This document shows positions 47,018 to 59,469 of a stretch of 64,000 nt of DNA, in pieces. The notes below the pieces were generated by a model. That model had not been told where the DNA came from and searched no databases. It saw only the letters and a list, made by a program, of their open reading frames with translations. The stretch is from Avena insularis (Eukaryota > Streptophyta > Magnoliopsida > Poales > Poaceae). The position numbers and the translations under genes are program-made. Position 1 is the stretch's first letter; each line of letters opens with the position of its first letter. The stretch is from NCBI GenBank assembly GCA_023614405.1, contig CM042690.1, positions 523,668,293-523,732,292 on the forward strand, written 5' to 3'.

Positions 47018-47019
47018 GT

Positions 47020-47037
47020 TGGCGCCCACCGTGGGGC
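47020..47037 (+). promoter_or_regulatory. Primer-binding site of element E
   Basis: TGGCGCCCACCGTGGGGC begins two bases after the LTR end; nearly identical to the B site. Confidence 0.85.
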
Positions 47038-47227
47038 TAGCGGTGCTAGCAGGGGTGAAAATCCGGTCGGGAAGAATATCCAACACAGGCGAGTGTGTCG
47101 TCTCCGGCCTAGTTCAGTGCTTTGGAGCGCTGGACTACATCAGTGACAACGCAGGGAGCTTTGGCAGGCACCCCCTCCGTGTAATGGCGTCTTCATCAAA
47201 CTTGGCGCGCATAAGATCTACATCAGC

Positions 47228-49621
47228 GTGGACGAGTCTTGCGTTCATCCACGGCACGTAGTCGAGGGAGGCAAACCACCTCTCGGCATAGCTTGTGGTG
47301 TGCGTATCACTCGCCCCACCAGCAGCGTGGAGGTCCTGATGACCTCACTAGACGCAGGAGCAAGCAAGGGCCTGGCGCCGGAGCCGGAAGTCACGCCGAA
47401 GCAGACCAGGTCTAGGTTCCCCCCACTAGAGAGGTCGGAGAATGTGCTCCAGCAGGCAATAGATAGCCTAGCAACACCGATAGCACCGGTGGTAGATCTG
47501 GCTCAAGCGCAAGCTGAGTTAGAAGAAACTACGCAAAAAATGTTAGCTGGGGCAAAGAAAGTAGCAGAGTTGCAGCAGTCCTTGAACATTACTTTGAGAT
47601 AATATGCAAAGGCAAACCACATAGATGGAGTAAAAATCCGAGGTAGAAACTTGATTATTGAGATTGACAAGGAATACGAGCCTAGGCCTGGTCAGACAGC
47701 CACGATAGTTACAGGAGGGCTGGAGAGGTACAGTACCCCGACAAAGAACCTCAGGGCAGCAAATGCAGCCACGTCCGAGTTAGAAGGTCTAACCGGAGAG
47801 GCCCGACAAAGGCAACAAGAGAGGGTGAACCACTTGCTTAGGGTCGCTTGCCAGCAAAATGAAGAAATGAACAAAGCAAACCCGGCACCACCGGGAGCAT
47901 CACACGTGGTTCGTTCGTCTAGAAATAACCCGGCAAGATCTGGGGGAGCCGCATCATCTCTGGGTCACAATCCCAGGAGAGAAGAGGTGGTAAACTCCAG
48001 AAGAAGAGACAAGCAGATGGTCCCCTATGACCCGGTGAGAGCTGGTAAAGGCAAAGCAGTGCAAGTTGATGAAGATCGACACAGTACCAGCCAAGGCGAG
48101 GTTGGCCGAGGTAACCGCGACCAAGGCAATGCCGGTCAAAGGAATGCTGCCAACGGCAATGCCGGACAGCGTGATCCCGTGGGAACAGGACAAAACGTAC
48201 CTCGGCAGCAGTAGCAGCACGCACCTCGGCAAGAGGGAAGTGCAGGACAAGCAGCGCAACAGCAGAATGCTTGTACGGATCAGGAAAGATACAATGATGG
48301 TTATTCAGCTATGATCAACGACAGGTATCCCAGACCAGAGCACCATATAATTGGGTCAAGGTTGGGAAGCAGGAATTTGCAGCCAGATGATGCGAGGCTA
48401 AAACTGGATAGAATTTATAGGTCGGACCTAATCGAGGTACAAGATCCTCCTGGTCCGGCATGCTTTGGGCCCCAGATCATGAAGGAGTCACCAGTGCCGA
48501 ACTTTCAGTTGGCCAGAGGAACCAGAACCTACGATGGTACTACCAGGCCAGAGGATTGGCTAATTGATTACGCAACGGCGGTCAAGATCACAACTGGAAA
48601 TTTGAGATGGGCAGTGAGGTATGTGCCACAAATGTTGGAAGGACTAGTGAGAGTTTGGTTGAACAATTTGCCACCAGGAAGTGTTAACTGTTGGCTGGAT
48701 TTTGAGGAGTTATTCATTAGCAACTTCTCAAGCACTTACAAGAGGCCCAACAGGCCACAGACTTTGGCATTATGCCGGTAAAGACCGAATGAGTCAGACC
48801 GGGATTTCTTGACTCGGTGGTGCAATGTGCGAAACTCATGCGAGGGGGAAATTGAGTCACAAGCGATTACGTGGTTCCCCCAAGGCTACAGATATGGAAG
48901 TATGCTGTGGCAGGGGCTGCAATGAGATATGCCAACCACTTTGGCTGAGACAATCCGAATCGCAGATTTGTATGCCTTGGGGGATCCAACGCAACCCCGG
49001 CTAATGTCAAGCGAGGCAAACGAGGAATATTACAACCGAGATGGCTCCGGGTCGTTGAGGAGAAATGATTTCCGAGGAAAGAGAAGGGACGAGCGTCTGG
49101 ATTACAGATATAACTCGCAGCAGGTGGCAGCGGTATACCGGGATCAGCCCAATGCCGGCGCTAGCCAGCGCCAGAAAACTGGAGGGCAAAGCTGGCAACA
49201 GAAAAATGAAGGGAAGAAGCCTTGGACCCCGGAGCAGAAAAAGCAATGGCAAGAACGAAAAGATCGATCGAGGTATACGTTCTAGTCTATGTTGGATCAA
49301 CATTGCAAGTTTCATACACCAAGTCTAAATAGTCCAGCAAATCATACGACCCGACAATGTGAGTGGATGAGGAAGTTAGAGCAGGGCAGTTCGGGGAATG
49401 CTCAGGCACCTCGGAATGAAGCACCTTGGAATGAGGTACCACGGCAGCCATTACTGACAGGGGGAAATGGATAGCAACTAATGTTGCATCCACCTTCGCC
49501 GAGATACGAAAATCAAGAAAGGAGGGATGCTGTGCATCAAGTGAACAACAACTAGCAACAAGGCCAAGGTTACCACGCGAATGAGGGACAAAACGAATAC
49601 AGGGAGCATCATCAAAGCTAA
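47228..49621 (+). pseudogene. gag of element E
   Basis: One reading frame runs from 47228 to the protease with no frameshift but eight in-frame stops (47600, 48212, 48779, 48923, 49283, 49472, 49553, 49619). Order: N-terminal region with a Q/E-rich helix (47500-47590), a basic Q/N/G-rich linker (47880-48240, NAGQRNAANGNAGQRD), the retrotransposon gag domain (TRTYDGTTRPEDWLIDYATA, LVRVWLNNLPPGSV, 48520-48770), and a basic tail (KKPWTPEQKKQWQERKDRS) before CKFHTP. Upstream 47038-47227 is leader sequence. Confidence 0.85.
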
Positions 49622-49624
49622 TGT

Positions 49625-50269
49625 GTGTTTACCACGGAAGAAACTGACCGGAAAAGTTTGCAACGCCGGCATATGGAGGTAAACGCGGTAATGCCAACAG
49701 TAGTGAGATATATGCCTTGGTCGGATCAGGAGATTACGTGGAGTATCAAAGATCGCCCAAAGATCATGCCTAGTCCAGGGACCTACGCGCTGGTCCTGGA
49801 TCCGACATTCATCGGACCGAATCTCAACGTGAGATTTTCCAAAGTACTGATTGACAATGGCAGTAGCATCAACATTATGTACAATGATACCATGCACAAG
49901 TTGGGAATAGCAGAGAACATGCTGCAAGCAACGAGGACCACCTTTCATGGCATTGTGCTTGGTATTTCCTATGAGCTAATTGGTAAGGTCCAGGTTGACG
50001 TATTATTCGGCACGAGGGATAATTGCCGGACTGAAAATCTGGATTTCGAAGTGGTGAATCTGGAGAGCGCTTATCACGCGTTACTCGGCAGGCCCACACT
50101 AAACAAGTTTATGGCAAGTACTCACATCAGCTACTTAAAGATGAAACTGCCCGGACCTAGGGGAGTGATAACTGTATCCGGGGACTTCAGGCGCTCGATC
50201 GAGTGTGCCTTAGCTGGATCTAACTTAGCCAAGTCACTCGTGATAGCTCAGGAAAAAGGAAGATACTAG
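49625..50269 (+). pseudogene. Aspartic protease region of element E
   Basis: In the same frame as gag. Contains TYALVLDPTFIGPN, the active-site region VLIDNGSSINIMYNDTMHKL (catalytic D with N where G is usual), VDVLFGTRDNC and YHALLGRPTLNKFM, then KLPGPRGVITV. Ends at a frameshift near 50260. The D-N-G triplet, if not a sequence error, may impair activity. Confidence 0.85.
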
Positions 50270-50273
50270 AAGT

Positions 50274-51348
50274 GGCAGCATTGGCTCAATCCGCGCAGCA
50301 GCATATGCTGGCTCTGACCAACCCACATGGAAGCGTGTCATTCCAAGCAACCAAGGATACAAAGAAAGTGCCAATCGATGATCAGTTCCCAGAGCGCACC
50401 GTAATCATTGGTGTCGGGTTAAGCAGCAAATAGGAAAGCGAGCTCGTCAACTTCCTCCGTGAGAATCGGGATATCTTTGCTTGGCCCACATAGGATCTGC
50501 AAGGTGTGCCGAGTGAGTTGGCCGAGCACTCATTGAACGTAAGACCCGGTGCTAAGCTGGTGAAGCAGCCTCTCCGATGTTTCGCCGAAGACAAAAGGAA
50601 AGTCATTGGGGATGAGATAGCTAGGCTCCTAGCAGCCGGGTTTATCATGGAAGTACTCTATCCGGATTGGCTCTCTAATCCGATACTTGTGGAAAAGAAG
50701 AAGGATGATCTGAACGTGGCCGTGGTATGGTGCATGTGCATTGATTACACGAACCTGAATAAGGCGTGTCCCAAAGATCCATTCCCACTCCCTAGAACAG
50801 ATCAAGTCATAGACTCAACTGCCGGATGCAAACTGTTGTCATTCATTGATGCGTATTCTTGTTTCCACCAAATACCCCTAAACCCGGATGATCAAATAAA
50901 GACTGCGTTTATTACCCCGTACGGGGCTTATTGCTATCGCACTATGCCGTTTGGATTACGTAATGCTGGAGCAACGTACGAGCGGTGCATGCAAAAGTGT
51001 TTACATGATCATATAGGTCGAAACGTGCAAGTTTATGTGGATGATGTGGTGATAAAAACTAAGGAAAGCAATATGATCCTTGATGATATCTGGTAGACAT
51101 TCGCGAACTTGAGACGGATCCGAATGAAGCTTAATCCGGAAAAATGCACCTTTGGCGTGCCTGCAGGAAAGTTACTCGGTTTGATAGTGTCTAGTCGAGG
51201 TATCGAAGCTAACCCGATGAAAATCCGGGCCATAGAGAGAATGGAACTGCCAAAATGTCTTAACGATGTGCAGAAGTTTACTGGTTGCCTGGCATCGTTA
51301 AGCCGGTTCGTATGTCGGTTGGGAGAGAAGGCCTTGCCCCTCTACTAG
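50274..51348 (+). pseudogene. Reverse transcriptase of element E
   Basis: In frame 1 after the shift near 50260. AEHSLNVRPGAKLVKQPLR, then NKACPKDPFPLPRTDQVID, LSFIDAYSCFHQIPL (first catalytic Asp), YRTMPFGLRNAGATYERCM and the catalytic YVDD at 51034-51045, followed by LRRIRMKLNPEKCTFGVPAG and the connection domain. In-frame TAG codons at 50431, 50491, 51094 and 51346. No frameshift inside the domain. Confidence 0.92.
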
Positions 51349-52180
51349 TTGATGAAAAAGGCAGACAAATTCACATGGACGCCACAGGCGGATATCGCAT
51401 TTCGAGAATTGAAAAAGATGTTATCTACTGCACCAATCCTAGCAGCACTACTACCCGAGGAGCCAATGTTGCTCGACGTATCTGTGACCAACCGAGTTAT
51501 AAGTGCAGTAATTGTAGTGGAACGCGAAGAAGAGGGAAAGTCGGTGCAAAGACTAGTGTACTATCTGAGTGAGGTATTATCTGCTTCAAAACAGAATTAC
51601 CCACACTATCAAAAGATGGCATATGGCGTGTATATGTCGTCCAAGAAACTCAAACACTATTTAGAGGAACACCCCATCAAGGTTGTGGCGGATTTCTTTG
51701 TGGACTGGGTCGAGATGCAATACGAGCCACCTCTGCCGGACTCCAATTATTGGCGAATGCACTTCGATGGATCAAAACTGAAAGAAGGGTTGGCTGCCGG
51801 AGTAGTGCTTACCTTGCCTTATAAGGATCAATTGAAATATGTCCTTTAAATTCACTTCAGTGCCTCAAATAATGTCGCGGCACATGAAACACTGGTGCAT
51901 GGCCTCAAATTGGCAAAAGAAGTGGGGATATGTCGGATATAGTGTTTTGGAGACTCGGATTTGGTGGTGCAACAAGTGTCTAGAAACTAGGATGCTTTGG
52001 ATGCTAACATGGACCTTTACAGATTCCATGTTCAAAAGATAAGTGGATTTTTTGAAGGATGTGAATTCCATCACATACCTCGGATTGAAAACGATGCGGC
52101 CGACACGCTGTCCAAGTTAGGCTCATCTCGGAAGCCAATCCCGCCCAATGTTGCTTTGGAGCACTTGAGAAAACCATCCA
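51349..52180 (+). pseudogene. RNase H plus second (aRNH) RNase H of element E
   Basis: First domain: LLDVSVTNRVISAVIVVERE, VYYLSEVLSASKQNYPHYQK (to about 51700). Second domain from about 51750: WRMHFDGSKLKEG (Asp), AAHETLVHGLK (Glu), GDSDLVVQQVS (Asp), then IENDAADTLSKLGS (Asp) at about 52085-52125, a complete D-E-D-D set. In-frame stops at 51847, 51940 and 51988 only. Degrades the RNA strand of the cDNA hybrid. Confidence 0.85.
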
Positions 52181-52266
52181 TCACACCATCACCTGAATCG
52201 GACTCAATTTATATCCCGACACTCTCCAGATCAGGAGTTGTACCTATGGAGATAGATTGGGGAGGC

Positions 52267-52329
52267 ACCTCAGCAAACCCGGGGACTACTTCGGCAAACC
52301 CGGGGACTGCCTCAACAAACCCGGGGACT
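52267..52329 (+). repeat. 21-bp tandem repeat coding SANPGTT-type units
   Basis: Three adjacent 21-base units (52267, 52288, 52309) encode T-S-A-N-P-G-T variants in the linker between the second RNase H and integrase. The frame is kept. Confidence 0.9.
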
Positions 52330-52511
52330 GATCAGCCAGACCCGGCAGGAGTTATGTCGGTGGATGCGATGGAAATTGACGAGGAACCTTTTCCTGTCCG
52401 AGCTATACCCGATTGGGCCAAGCCAATTTTTGATTTCCTGAAAGGAGGAATCTTGCGGATGATGAGATACTCTCAAGGCAGATCCAGAGAAGGGCAAAGT
52501 CCTATACCATA

Positions 52512-53644
52512 ATCAATGCCGAACTATATAAGAGAAGTGTAACTATAGTACTACAGCGGTGCGTTGTCCAGAGGAAGGACTTGACATACTTCGAGATATC
52601 CACCAAGGAGAATGTGGTCACCATGCATCTTCAAGAGCGCTAGTGGCAAAAGCTTTCCGGCATGGATTTTATTGGCCAAGTGCTTTGGAATAGGCAGAAG
52701 ATTTGGTGAGGAAATGCAATGGCTGTCAGAGATACGCCACAAAAACTCATCTACCAATGTCGAAACTCAAAACGATCCCCATTACTTGGCCATTTAAGCC
52801 GGCTAAAGGGGGAATGACCCATATCCTAGTTATGGTCGACAAGGTCACCAAATGTATCAAAGTGAAGCCAATCAGGAAATGTGATGGGCCAATAGCGGTG
52901 AAATTTCTCAAGGATATAATCTTGAGATATGGCTACCCCCATAGTATCATAACCGATAATGGCACCAATTTCGCTGAAGGAGCATTTGCGAGATTCTACC
53001 GAGAAAAGAAATTCTGGCTAGATCTAGCTTCAGTGGCCCACTCCGCATCGAATGGGCAAGTGGAGAGATCCAACGGACTAGTATTGTCTGGGATAAAACC
53101 CTGGCTCATAGAGCCGCTGCAAAGATCAGCTGGGTGATGGATAGAAGAACTACTATCAGTACTGTGGAGTTTAAGAACAACTCTGAATCGATCAACAGGC
53201 TATACGCCATTCTTTCTGGTATATGGGGCAAAAGCTGTATTACCAGCCGACATAGAGCATGATTCACCAAGGGTCACCCAATACACAGAAGCCGAAGTGC
53301 GTGAAGCCCGGGAAAATGATGTTGATCTGCTAGAAGAAGCGAGAGAAATGGCCTTGTCCAGATCCGCCATATATCAGAAAAATCTCCGACGCTATCATAG
53401 CCGGAAAGTAAACCCCCGACTCTTCCGGGAAGGTGATCTGGTACTCCGGTTGGTGCAGCGCACTGCTGGCATGCATAAGTTGTACCCTCCATGAGAAGGA
53501 CCTTTCATTGTAAGCAAAGCTTTGCACAATGATTCCTACTATCTTATTGATGCACAACCATAAGAAAAGAACAAGGCGGACAGGTCCGGAGAGGAATCTA
53601 AGCGACCATGGAATGTAGCACTACTTCGTCCTTTTCACACCTAA
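52512..53644 (+). pseudogene. Integrase of element E
   Basis: Frame 2. Zinc region: HQGECGHHASSRALVAKAF and CNGCQRYATKTHLPM (H-H-C-C). Core: HILVMVDKVTKCIKVKPI (Asp), SIITDNGTNFAEG (Asp), SASNGQVERSNGLVLSGI (Glu), so D-D-E is complete. Then TGYTPFFLVYGAKAVLPADI and GDLVLRLVQRT of the C-terminus, ending at TAA 53642. In-frame stops at 52691, 53135, 53492 and 53561; a frameshift near 52510 joins it to the RNase H frame. Confidence 0.9.
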
Positions 53645-54234
53645 CAAAGAGGTGAATGTATCCGAGCTACTCATATGTCGGTATGTATGTCAGTAATGAG
53701 CTTATAAATGAAACTTTGGCACCCCAAGCAGAAACTCGGGGACTACTATAATAATTGTTCTTGTTTTCATATTTCTATGTCAGCTGGGTTAAGTCGCTTA
53801 TATCTTAGCCGGATTAGTAATGTGTGAGCACCAAAAACCCAATTCTTTGACTTTGTTTTTGTCCAACAAGAATTGGCTTCATGGCAAGCAAGAGAACAAG
53901 TTTGGAATGGCGAAGCACATGAAAAACGACTAAGGAAAAGAACTAAAGCGGGCCAACATTTGTTATTCGGACTAACCCTGTGTTTACTGTATTTATCTAA
54001 CGCCGGATTATTTTGAGATAATCTCAAAGTCTCAAGTATTGTTAAGTCAATTTTTTGAACCTCAGACTCGTTAGTCAGAAAACCAAATCGAGGTAGACGC
54101 GAGCCGAATCAAAAATTGGGGGAATAAGAAAACAAACTCGGGGACTTCACCCATGATGATCCAACATTAATAACTTAGTTCCAAATAGTGAAAATTGTAG
54201 CAGAACCAAACCAAGGTACTTAGATACATTTCAC
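53645..54234. other. Spacer between integrase and antisense gene of E
   Basis: No coding domain. Repeated short ctcggggact motifs (about 53737, 54139) of the sort seen at element 3' ends (compare 59458). Otherwise unremarkable. Confidence 0.4.
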
Positions 54235-54274
54235 CCGGCATTCCGGGGATCTGACGAATACGGTCAAGTGTTTT

Positions 54275-57200
54275 TTAAGGAGCAGGGGGAGCAGCCGAAT
54301 CACCGGCCGAAGGAGGAGGTACTTCAGAATTTGGGGGCGGGGCGCTAGCCTCGGCCTCATCCTCGGGGTTGGCCCCGCCATCCTCCGGGTCTTCGGCCTT
54401 GTAGCCAAGCTCGGAGGCCTCTCCCTCACTCCCCTCATCTTCTTCACCTTCAGAGGCAACTTCATCATCGAAAACGTCAAGGTAGCTCGGCCCTTCGTTC
54501 CAAGCGTGGCAGAAGGAATACTGGATAAGTTTGTTAGCACTGGCTTTGCGACGCGCAACCCACGCCAGATCTTCGGTCCACTTGATCCGGTGCGCATGTG
54601 GGTAAGCAGCCCCAGATCTATTCCTTCGTACCACGAGAGGACGAACTGCAAGGCAATGTCAGCCCCGGCTCGCACAGCCGACTCACACCACAGATTCAGC
54701 TAATGCTCGCACTCCATCAGTTTGGCTACAAAAGCCGCATTTCTTTTGGGAATGGGCTCAGTGGGCCAGAGGGAGCTGAACATCCGCGTTGTCGCCGGTA
54801 TAACGTCTGCGCCTTAGTTCTTCACTAGCTCAAGGCGAGTGGAGAAGCTCGCCAGCAGATCCTCTGTATCTTACGGGATTGGCTCGGCATCAGGGCCTGT
54901 GGGGATACCACGTTGTTCGCGGGACCGGGCTACGGCAGCAGCAACAAGAGTATCACCTTCTGGAAATTTGCCTGAAAAAAGAGCAGAGGAAACAGTGAGT
55001 AAACGCACCAAATCCAGAGAAATGAAAGTTGAGCAAGGATGAAAGAACTCACGGGCAATCTGGAAGAGGAGTCGCTAAAGCTCGGCATGGACATTAGTGC
55101 TGTGGGCCTAGAGTTTCTCATATTCAGAGGTCACCGACGTAAGTTTGACGTCGGCTTCCTGCAATAAGCTTTGATCCTTGGAAATTTGCGTGGCTAGATG
55201 CTCTTTTTCCTCAGCAAACTCCTGGTCAGCCTTCTCCAATTCGGACTTATGGAGGTCTTTTAGCCTCTTAATTTCGGCATTCAGCCCATTAATCTCCGAG
55301 TCCTGGACCCGCAGCCGAACTATCTCATCGTCCTTCTTCTTCAGTTCAGCCTCATGTTTTCCTGTTTGTTCGAGAAAATAGGTCATCATATCAGGCATGG
55401 GAATGCTGTCTTCAAGAGCAACTGCAACAGTGGGGTAATCCAGCGGAGCCGGAGTATAAATATCCACTGAGTTAAGAAAAGAGTGCATAATGACGGTGTG
55501 AACGAGATATGATACCTTCGATTTCAGCTAGATTTTTCGCATGATGGTGTTCTTAGCTTCAACCTCAGCTGCGTGGTTCGGGTAACAAATTAATACGAAT
55601 CATAGATAACTCGAACGAACAGAAATGGAAGAAGGAAAAGTATCAGTAAGAAAAATTACCCTTCTTCTGGTGCTCCTCCAGGAGTTTGCCATAACGCGCG
55701 CGAACGTCTTTATAGGAGTCCAGCAGGCGCTGGAACTCAGCAGATCGGCGGTTAGTGGTAATCTGAAATAAGGAAGACAATGTAAAGTTTGAAGGCAAAG
55801 TAAAAATAATTCGAAGTCTACAAGATCCGGTCCAAGTGGAACTTAACCCGACTCTAGGTGTGTGGATATTCGAAGTCTACAAGATCTGGGCCAAGTGGAA
55901 CTTAACCCGGCTCTAGGTGTGTGGATATTGGAAGTCTACAAGATCCGGTCCAAGTGGAATTTAACCCGGCTCTAGGTGTGTGGATATTTGAAGTGTCCAA
56001 GATCCGGGCCAAGGGAACTTAACCCGTCTCTAACTTTGTCAATATTTGAAATTGCTAAGGACGAAAACTAAATTTTCTAGGAGCATCCAACCGAGTAACA
56101 AGTTACTCCCTTGGAGGCTCGGGGACTATGGGATATATCTACAAGTGTTCATGCATACAAAGTACCACAGCAGAGGAAAAGAGTTACCTCCATCATCCGG
56201 CCAGCCAAAGAGATGGCCTTGGTGGTGGAGTTCATCTGCGCGCTGAACTCGGCTGGGCCGAACTTCTCCGGCAGATCATCCTTGGGATCAATGAACTCAG
56301 CGGTGTTCCAGTTATGCACATACTCCAGGAGCACTGGACTATAACTTTCGCCGCTCGGAGAATAACTCGCCACCAAGCCTTTGACATGGGCTTCTCGCCT
56401 TGCAGATTGAGCTGCAGCAGGGCTGGTATGCAGGACCAGCTGCCGGCTACCCTCTGATCCGGCAGCGGGAGACCCAAAGGTGATGCCCTTGGCTGATCCG
56501 GCAACTTTCTTGAGCTTGCCGGATGACAGAGGACGCGGTGGGAGATCCGAGGCCGCTGATCCGGACGGAGCTTGGGAAGCTGGCGGGAAAATATCCGCAA
56601 TAGATGTCGTTGATCTGGAGGCGGCCGACAGAGCCTTCCTTTTTGGGGCCTTGGTGGAGGTTGCTGCTGCTAAGGCTGTTGGTGTTGCTGTTGGTGGTGC
56701 CGCTTCTAGTGATGTGTTGTTACTGATGCTGGTGTTGGTGTTGACGCTGCTGATGTTGTTGATGTTGCTGGAGCTAGTGTAGCTGGTGCTGTTGGTGCTA
56801 GGGATGCTGGTGCTACTGGTTCTGAAGACACTTGAATGGGAGAAGAACTTGATTAGGGTGGTGCCGATGAAACTGGCACCTCAACACTTGGCACTGGGGC
56901 TAAAGAGGAACTGGGAAGATCTGGCATGGCCGTATCCTAAGCCGCGCCACTACCCCCCGCGCCGACATTACCCTCCTCATGACGAGGTGGGCTCTGGTCA
57001 GGCGCAGCCGTGGAGCCCTCTTGAATAGGGCTGAGCGGGCGAGTGTCGTAATCGCGAGGGGAGAAGGACTGCTCCGGATTGGAGAGGCAATGCCGGAGCC
57101 GCTCTGGGGAATAACCCTAGGAGCTCTGGAAAATAAAAGCACCAAGTCAAGAAGAGAAAGATAAGACAGATAAGAAGCAAAGGTGAAAACAGAAAGGAAA

Positions 57201-58648
57201 CAACCCCAAGTGCAAATGCAAAGAGACTTCTTGTCTGAGGTTGGGGGTGCCCGAGGTTTGGGCACCCTCCAGACCGTGCTCTTGGCGGCCGGCTTAGTCG
57301 AGGCTTTCACCCTGGACTTCTTCTTCCTCTTCTTGGGCAGCGGCGCCTCCGAAGCTGTGGCCGAGGTTGCCGCACGCTTCTGGGAGGGAGCAGCGACCGG
57401 ATCACCTGTGGCGAGGGGGGGGGGGAACCTCATGGACCTGACCGGCTGGGTTAGATGAAGATTCGAACATAACCAAATATGCGTAAGAGATGGGAACCGG
57501 GTCAAGTACCTCTAGAATATCCGAGTCATCGTCATCCAGCCAATCCCTTAAAGAAGAGGCCTTACCAGATCTGCGTTTGATGATGTCTAGAGTGGGCAGG
57601 AAGGTCTCCGGATCAGGCTCCACCTCGTCTTCCTCGGCACGATCCGGTACCCACTTGCTCGCCAGCACCTCGCCATCTTCTAGTGGCTTCTAGAGGAATT
57701 TCTGAGAACAAGACAGCAATTGCTAAGTTATGAAAATAATCCAACATACAGAGAAGATTTGGAAAATAGTAAGAAGGAAGTTTACCTTTGGAGGAGGGTT
57801 GTCCTGAGTGAAGGGCTCGAGCGCCCATTCCCAATCTTCAGAGAATTCCTTCTCCATATTGAAAATGGCCTTAACCCGGTGGTAAACCGCCGAGTCATCA
57901 AGCTCGAAGGAGGAAGTCTGGTGGGGGTCGAGGGAGCCGCTAAAGTAACAAATCTTGTGAGCATCTTTCTACAGGGGGTAGACTCGGCTACGAACGAAAG
58001 TAATCATGATACCTCCCCCCATAACTTCTCCTTGAGCAGCTCCTTGATCCAGCACTCCACCTGGCTCGCCAGGGCTGTGGGTCGCTTGGGGATGCTCTCC
58101 CAAAGAGAGGTATCCGGAGGTCCAAGCTTGAAGGGAAGGAGCCGGATCAAATCCTCGGAAGTTGTATTCCGGACATAGAAGAAAGTCCGGGCCCAGCCTT
58201 TGCAAGACTCGAGACTGGTGACCCAGGGAAATATGGAGTTCTCGCAGGGAGATATGGAAGCTCCACCGCATTGGGTCAGATGCTTGTCTTTCGGAGCAAG
58301 CTCTCGATCCGGAACAGCGTTCTTCCGGAGACCTAAGAATTTAATCCAGATCTCCTTAGACGGCCAGAGGCCGAGGTATCCCTCTATGCCGGAGGCAAAA
58401 TAGGATAGAGAAGTGATGGCGTTGGCAGGGAGATGATGTGGTTGTAGTTGATACATGGAGATGAAATCAAAAAAGAAATCAGAGACAGGAAGGCTGAAGA
58501 CGCGCTAGAAGTGAGAAAGAAAGACTACGTACTCCCCTGGATTGGGAGAGGGGGAATTCTTGTTGGCGGCGAAGCGGCGGGCAATGCCGGTGGGGATGCG
58601 GCGCGTGGCACAGAGCCAGTCCAGATCATCCTCAGACGAACACGCCAT
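54275..58648 (-). pseudogene. Antisense spliced gene of element E (PF04195-type)
   Basis: Start at 58648 (MACSSEDDLDWLCATRRIP). GEYVVFLSHF, a TAG at about 58517-58515, then SLPVSDFFFDFISMYQLQPHHL give the 'putative gypsy type transposon' domain PF04195 to about 58010. Next are K/R- and P-rich linkers (57460-57200), an acidic linker, a coiled coil (ELKKKDDEIVRLRVQDSEI, 55350-55120) and an acidic, P-rich C-terminus ending at 54275. Intron borders fit near 56190/55763 and 55055/54977. Opposite in strand to gag-pol; function unknown. It parallels 28355-31583 in element B. Confidence 0.75.
55810..56045. repeat. 59-bp tandem repeat, four units
   Basis: Units start at about 55812, 55871, 55930 and 55989 with exact 59-base spacing; core gaagtctacaagatccgg...cttaacccggctctaggtgtgtggata. 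The last unit is the most diverged. It lies inside an intron of the antisense gene (about 55763-56190). Confidence 0.92.
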
Positions 58649-59469
58649 CCCAGCAGCTGCGCTCGCGGCCTTCTCCTTCCTCCTCCTGCTGAGGGACCAT
58701 GGCAGCTTCTTCCTCCGTCATGGCGAAATCAAGGTCCTCGAGGAGAAAATAGGAGTAGAGGTAACCGGTGGCGGGAAACCTAGAAGCACAGGGCCCCATG
58801 GTGGAGACCTGAAACGGGAACGGAGGCGCAGGTGCGAAGTGCTGCTAAGCACGGATGCGGCGGCACAGCAACGGCTAAGAAGCAGCGGTGGCGGTGGAGT
58901 TGTAGTGAGAGAAAAAGGAGGCTGGGGAGCGCGAGAGAAATGGGGAACTTCCCCAAAGATTGCCCCATGCCTCCTACTTAACCGCGCAAGAGGGCGTGTA
59001 GTGGGATCCTTTGAGGTTGCCACGCCACACGCAACGGGCGTGTACGCAACCGAGTCAACCAATCAGAGCGTGGCCACAGCAAGGGCAACAGGGAGCAGAA
59101 GATCCCATGACGCGATGTAATGTTACAGTTAACAAGGCGCTGCAGTGAAGGGACGCACGCAGCAGTTATTCCTGAAATTGCAACAGTAACTGGCGCATTA
59201 AATGCGTGTGGCCCTTAAAATAAGGAGAAATGATGATTACGCTCCACGTAGGACGTGGGGAATCATATGAGAGAAGGAAAAGATAACCCGGATAAGCGAG
59301 CAAAAGACTCGGCCAGCGAGGAATAACTCGGAATGAGCCAAGGGATCACAAAGAGGAAAAGCTCCAGGTTACGGGGTAACTCGGACAAAGAGGCAAAGAT
59401 CCGGATATGGGAACCTACTATGGCCTTAACAACTAAAGTTGCTAAGACTGCACCAGCTTCGGGGACTAA
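58649..59469 (-). other. Upstream region of the antisense gene of E
   Basis: GC-rich to about 58960, then AT-richer; it should contain the promoter of the minus-strand gene. The purine-rich stretch cttcggggactaa just before 59470 fits the PPT of E. ORFs on both strands look like GC artefacts. Confidence 0.4.

Noticed and set aside
58542..59120. Plus-strand ORF of 192 codons and overlapping minus ORF
   Set aside because: GC-rich leader and upstream region of the antisense gene of E; composition explains the open frames.
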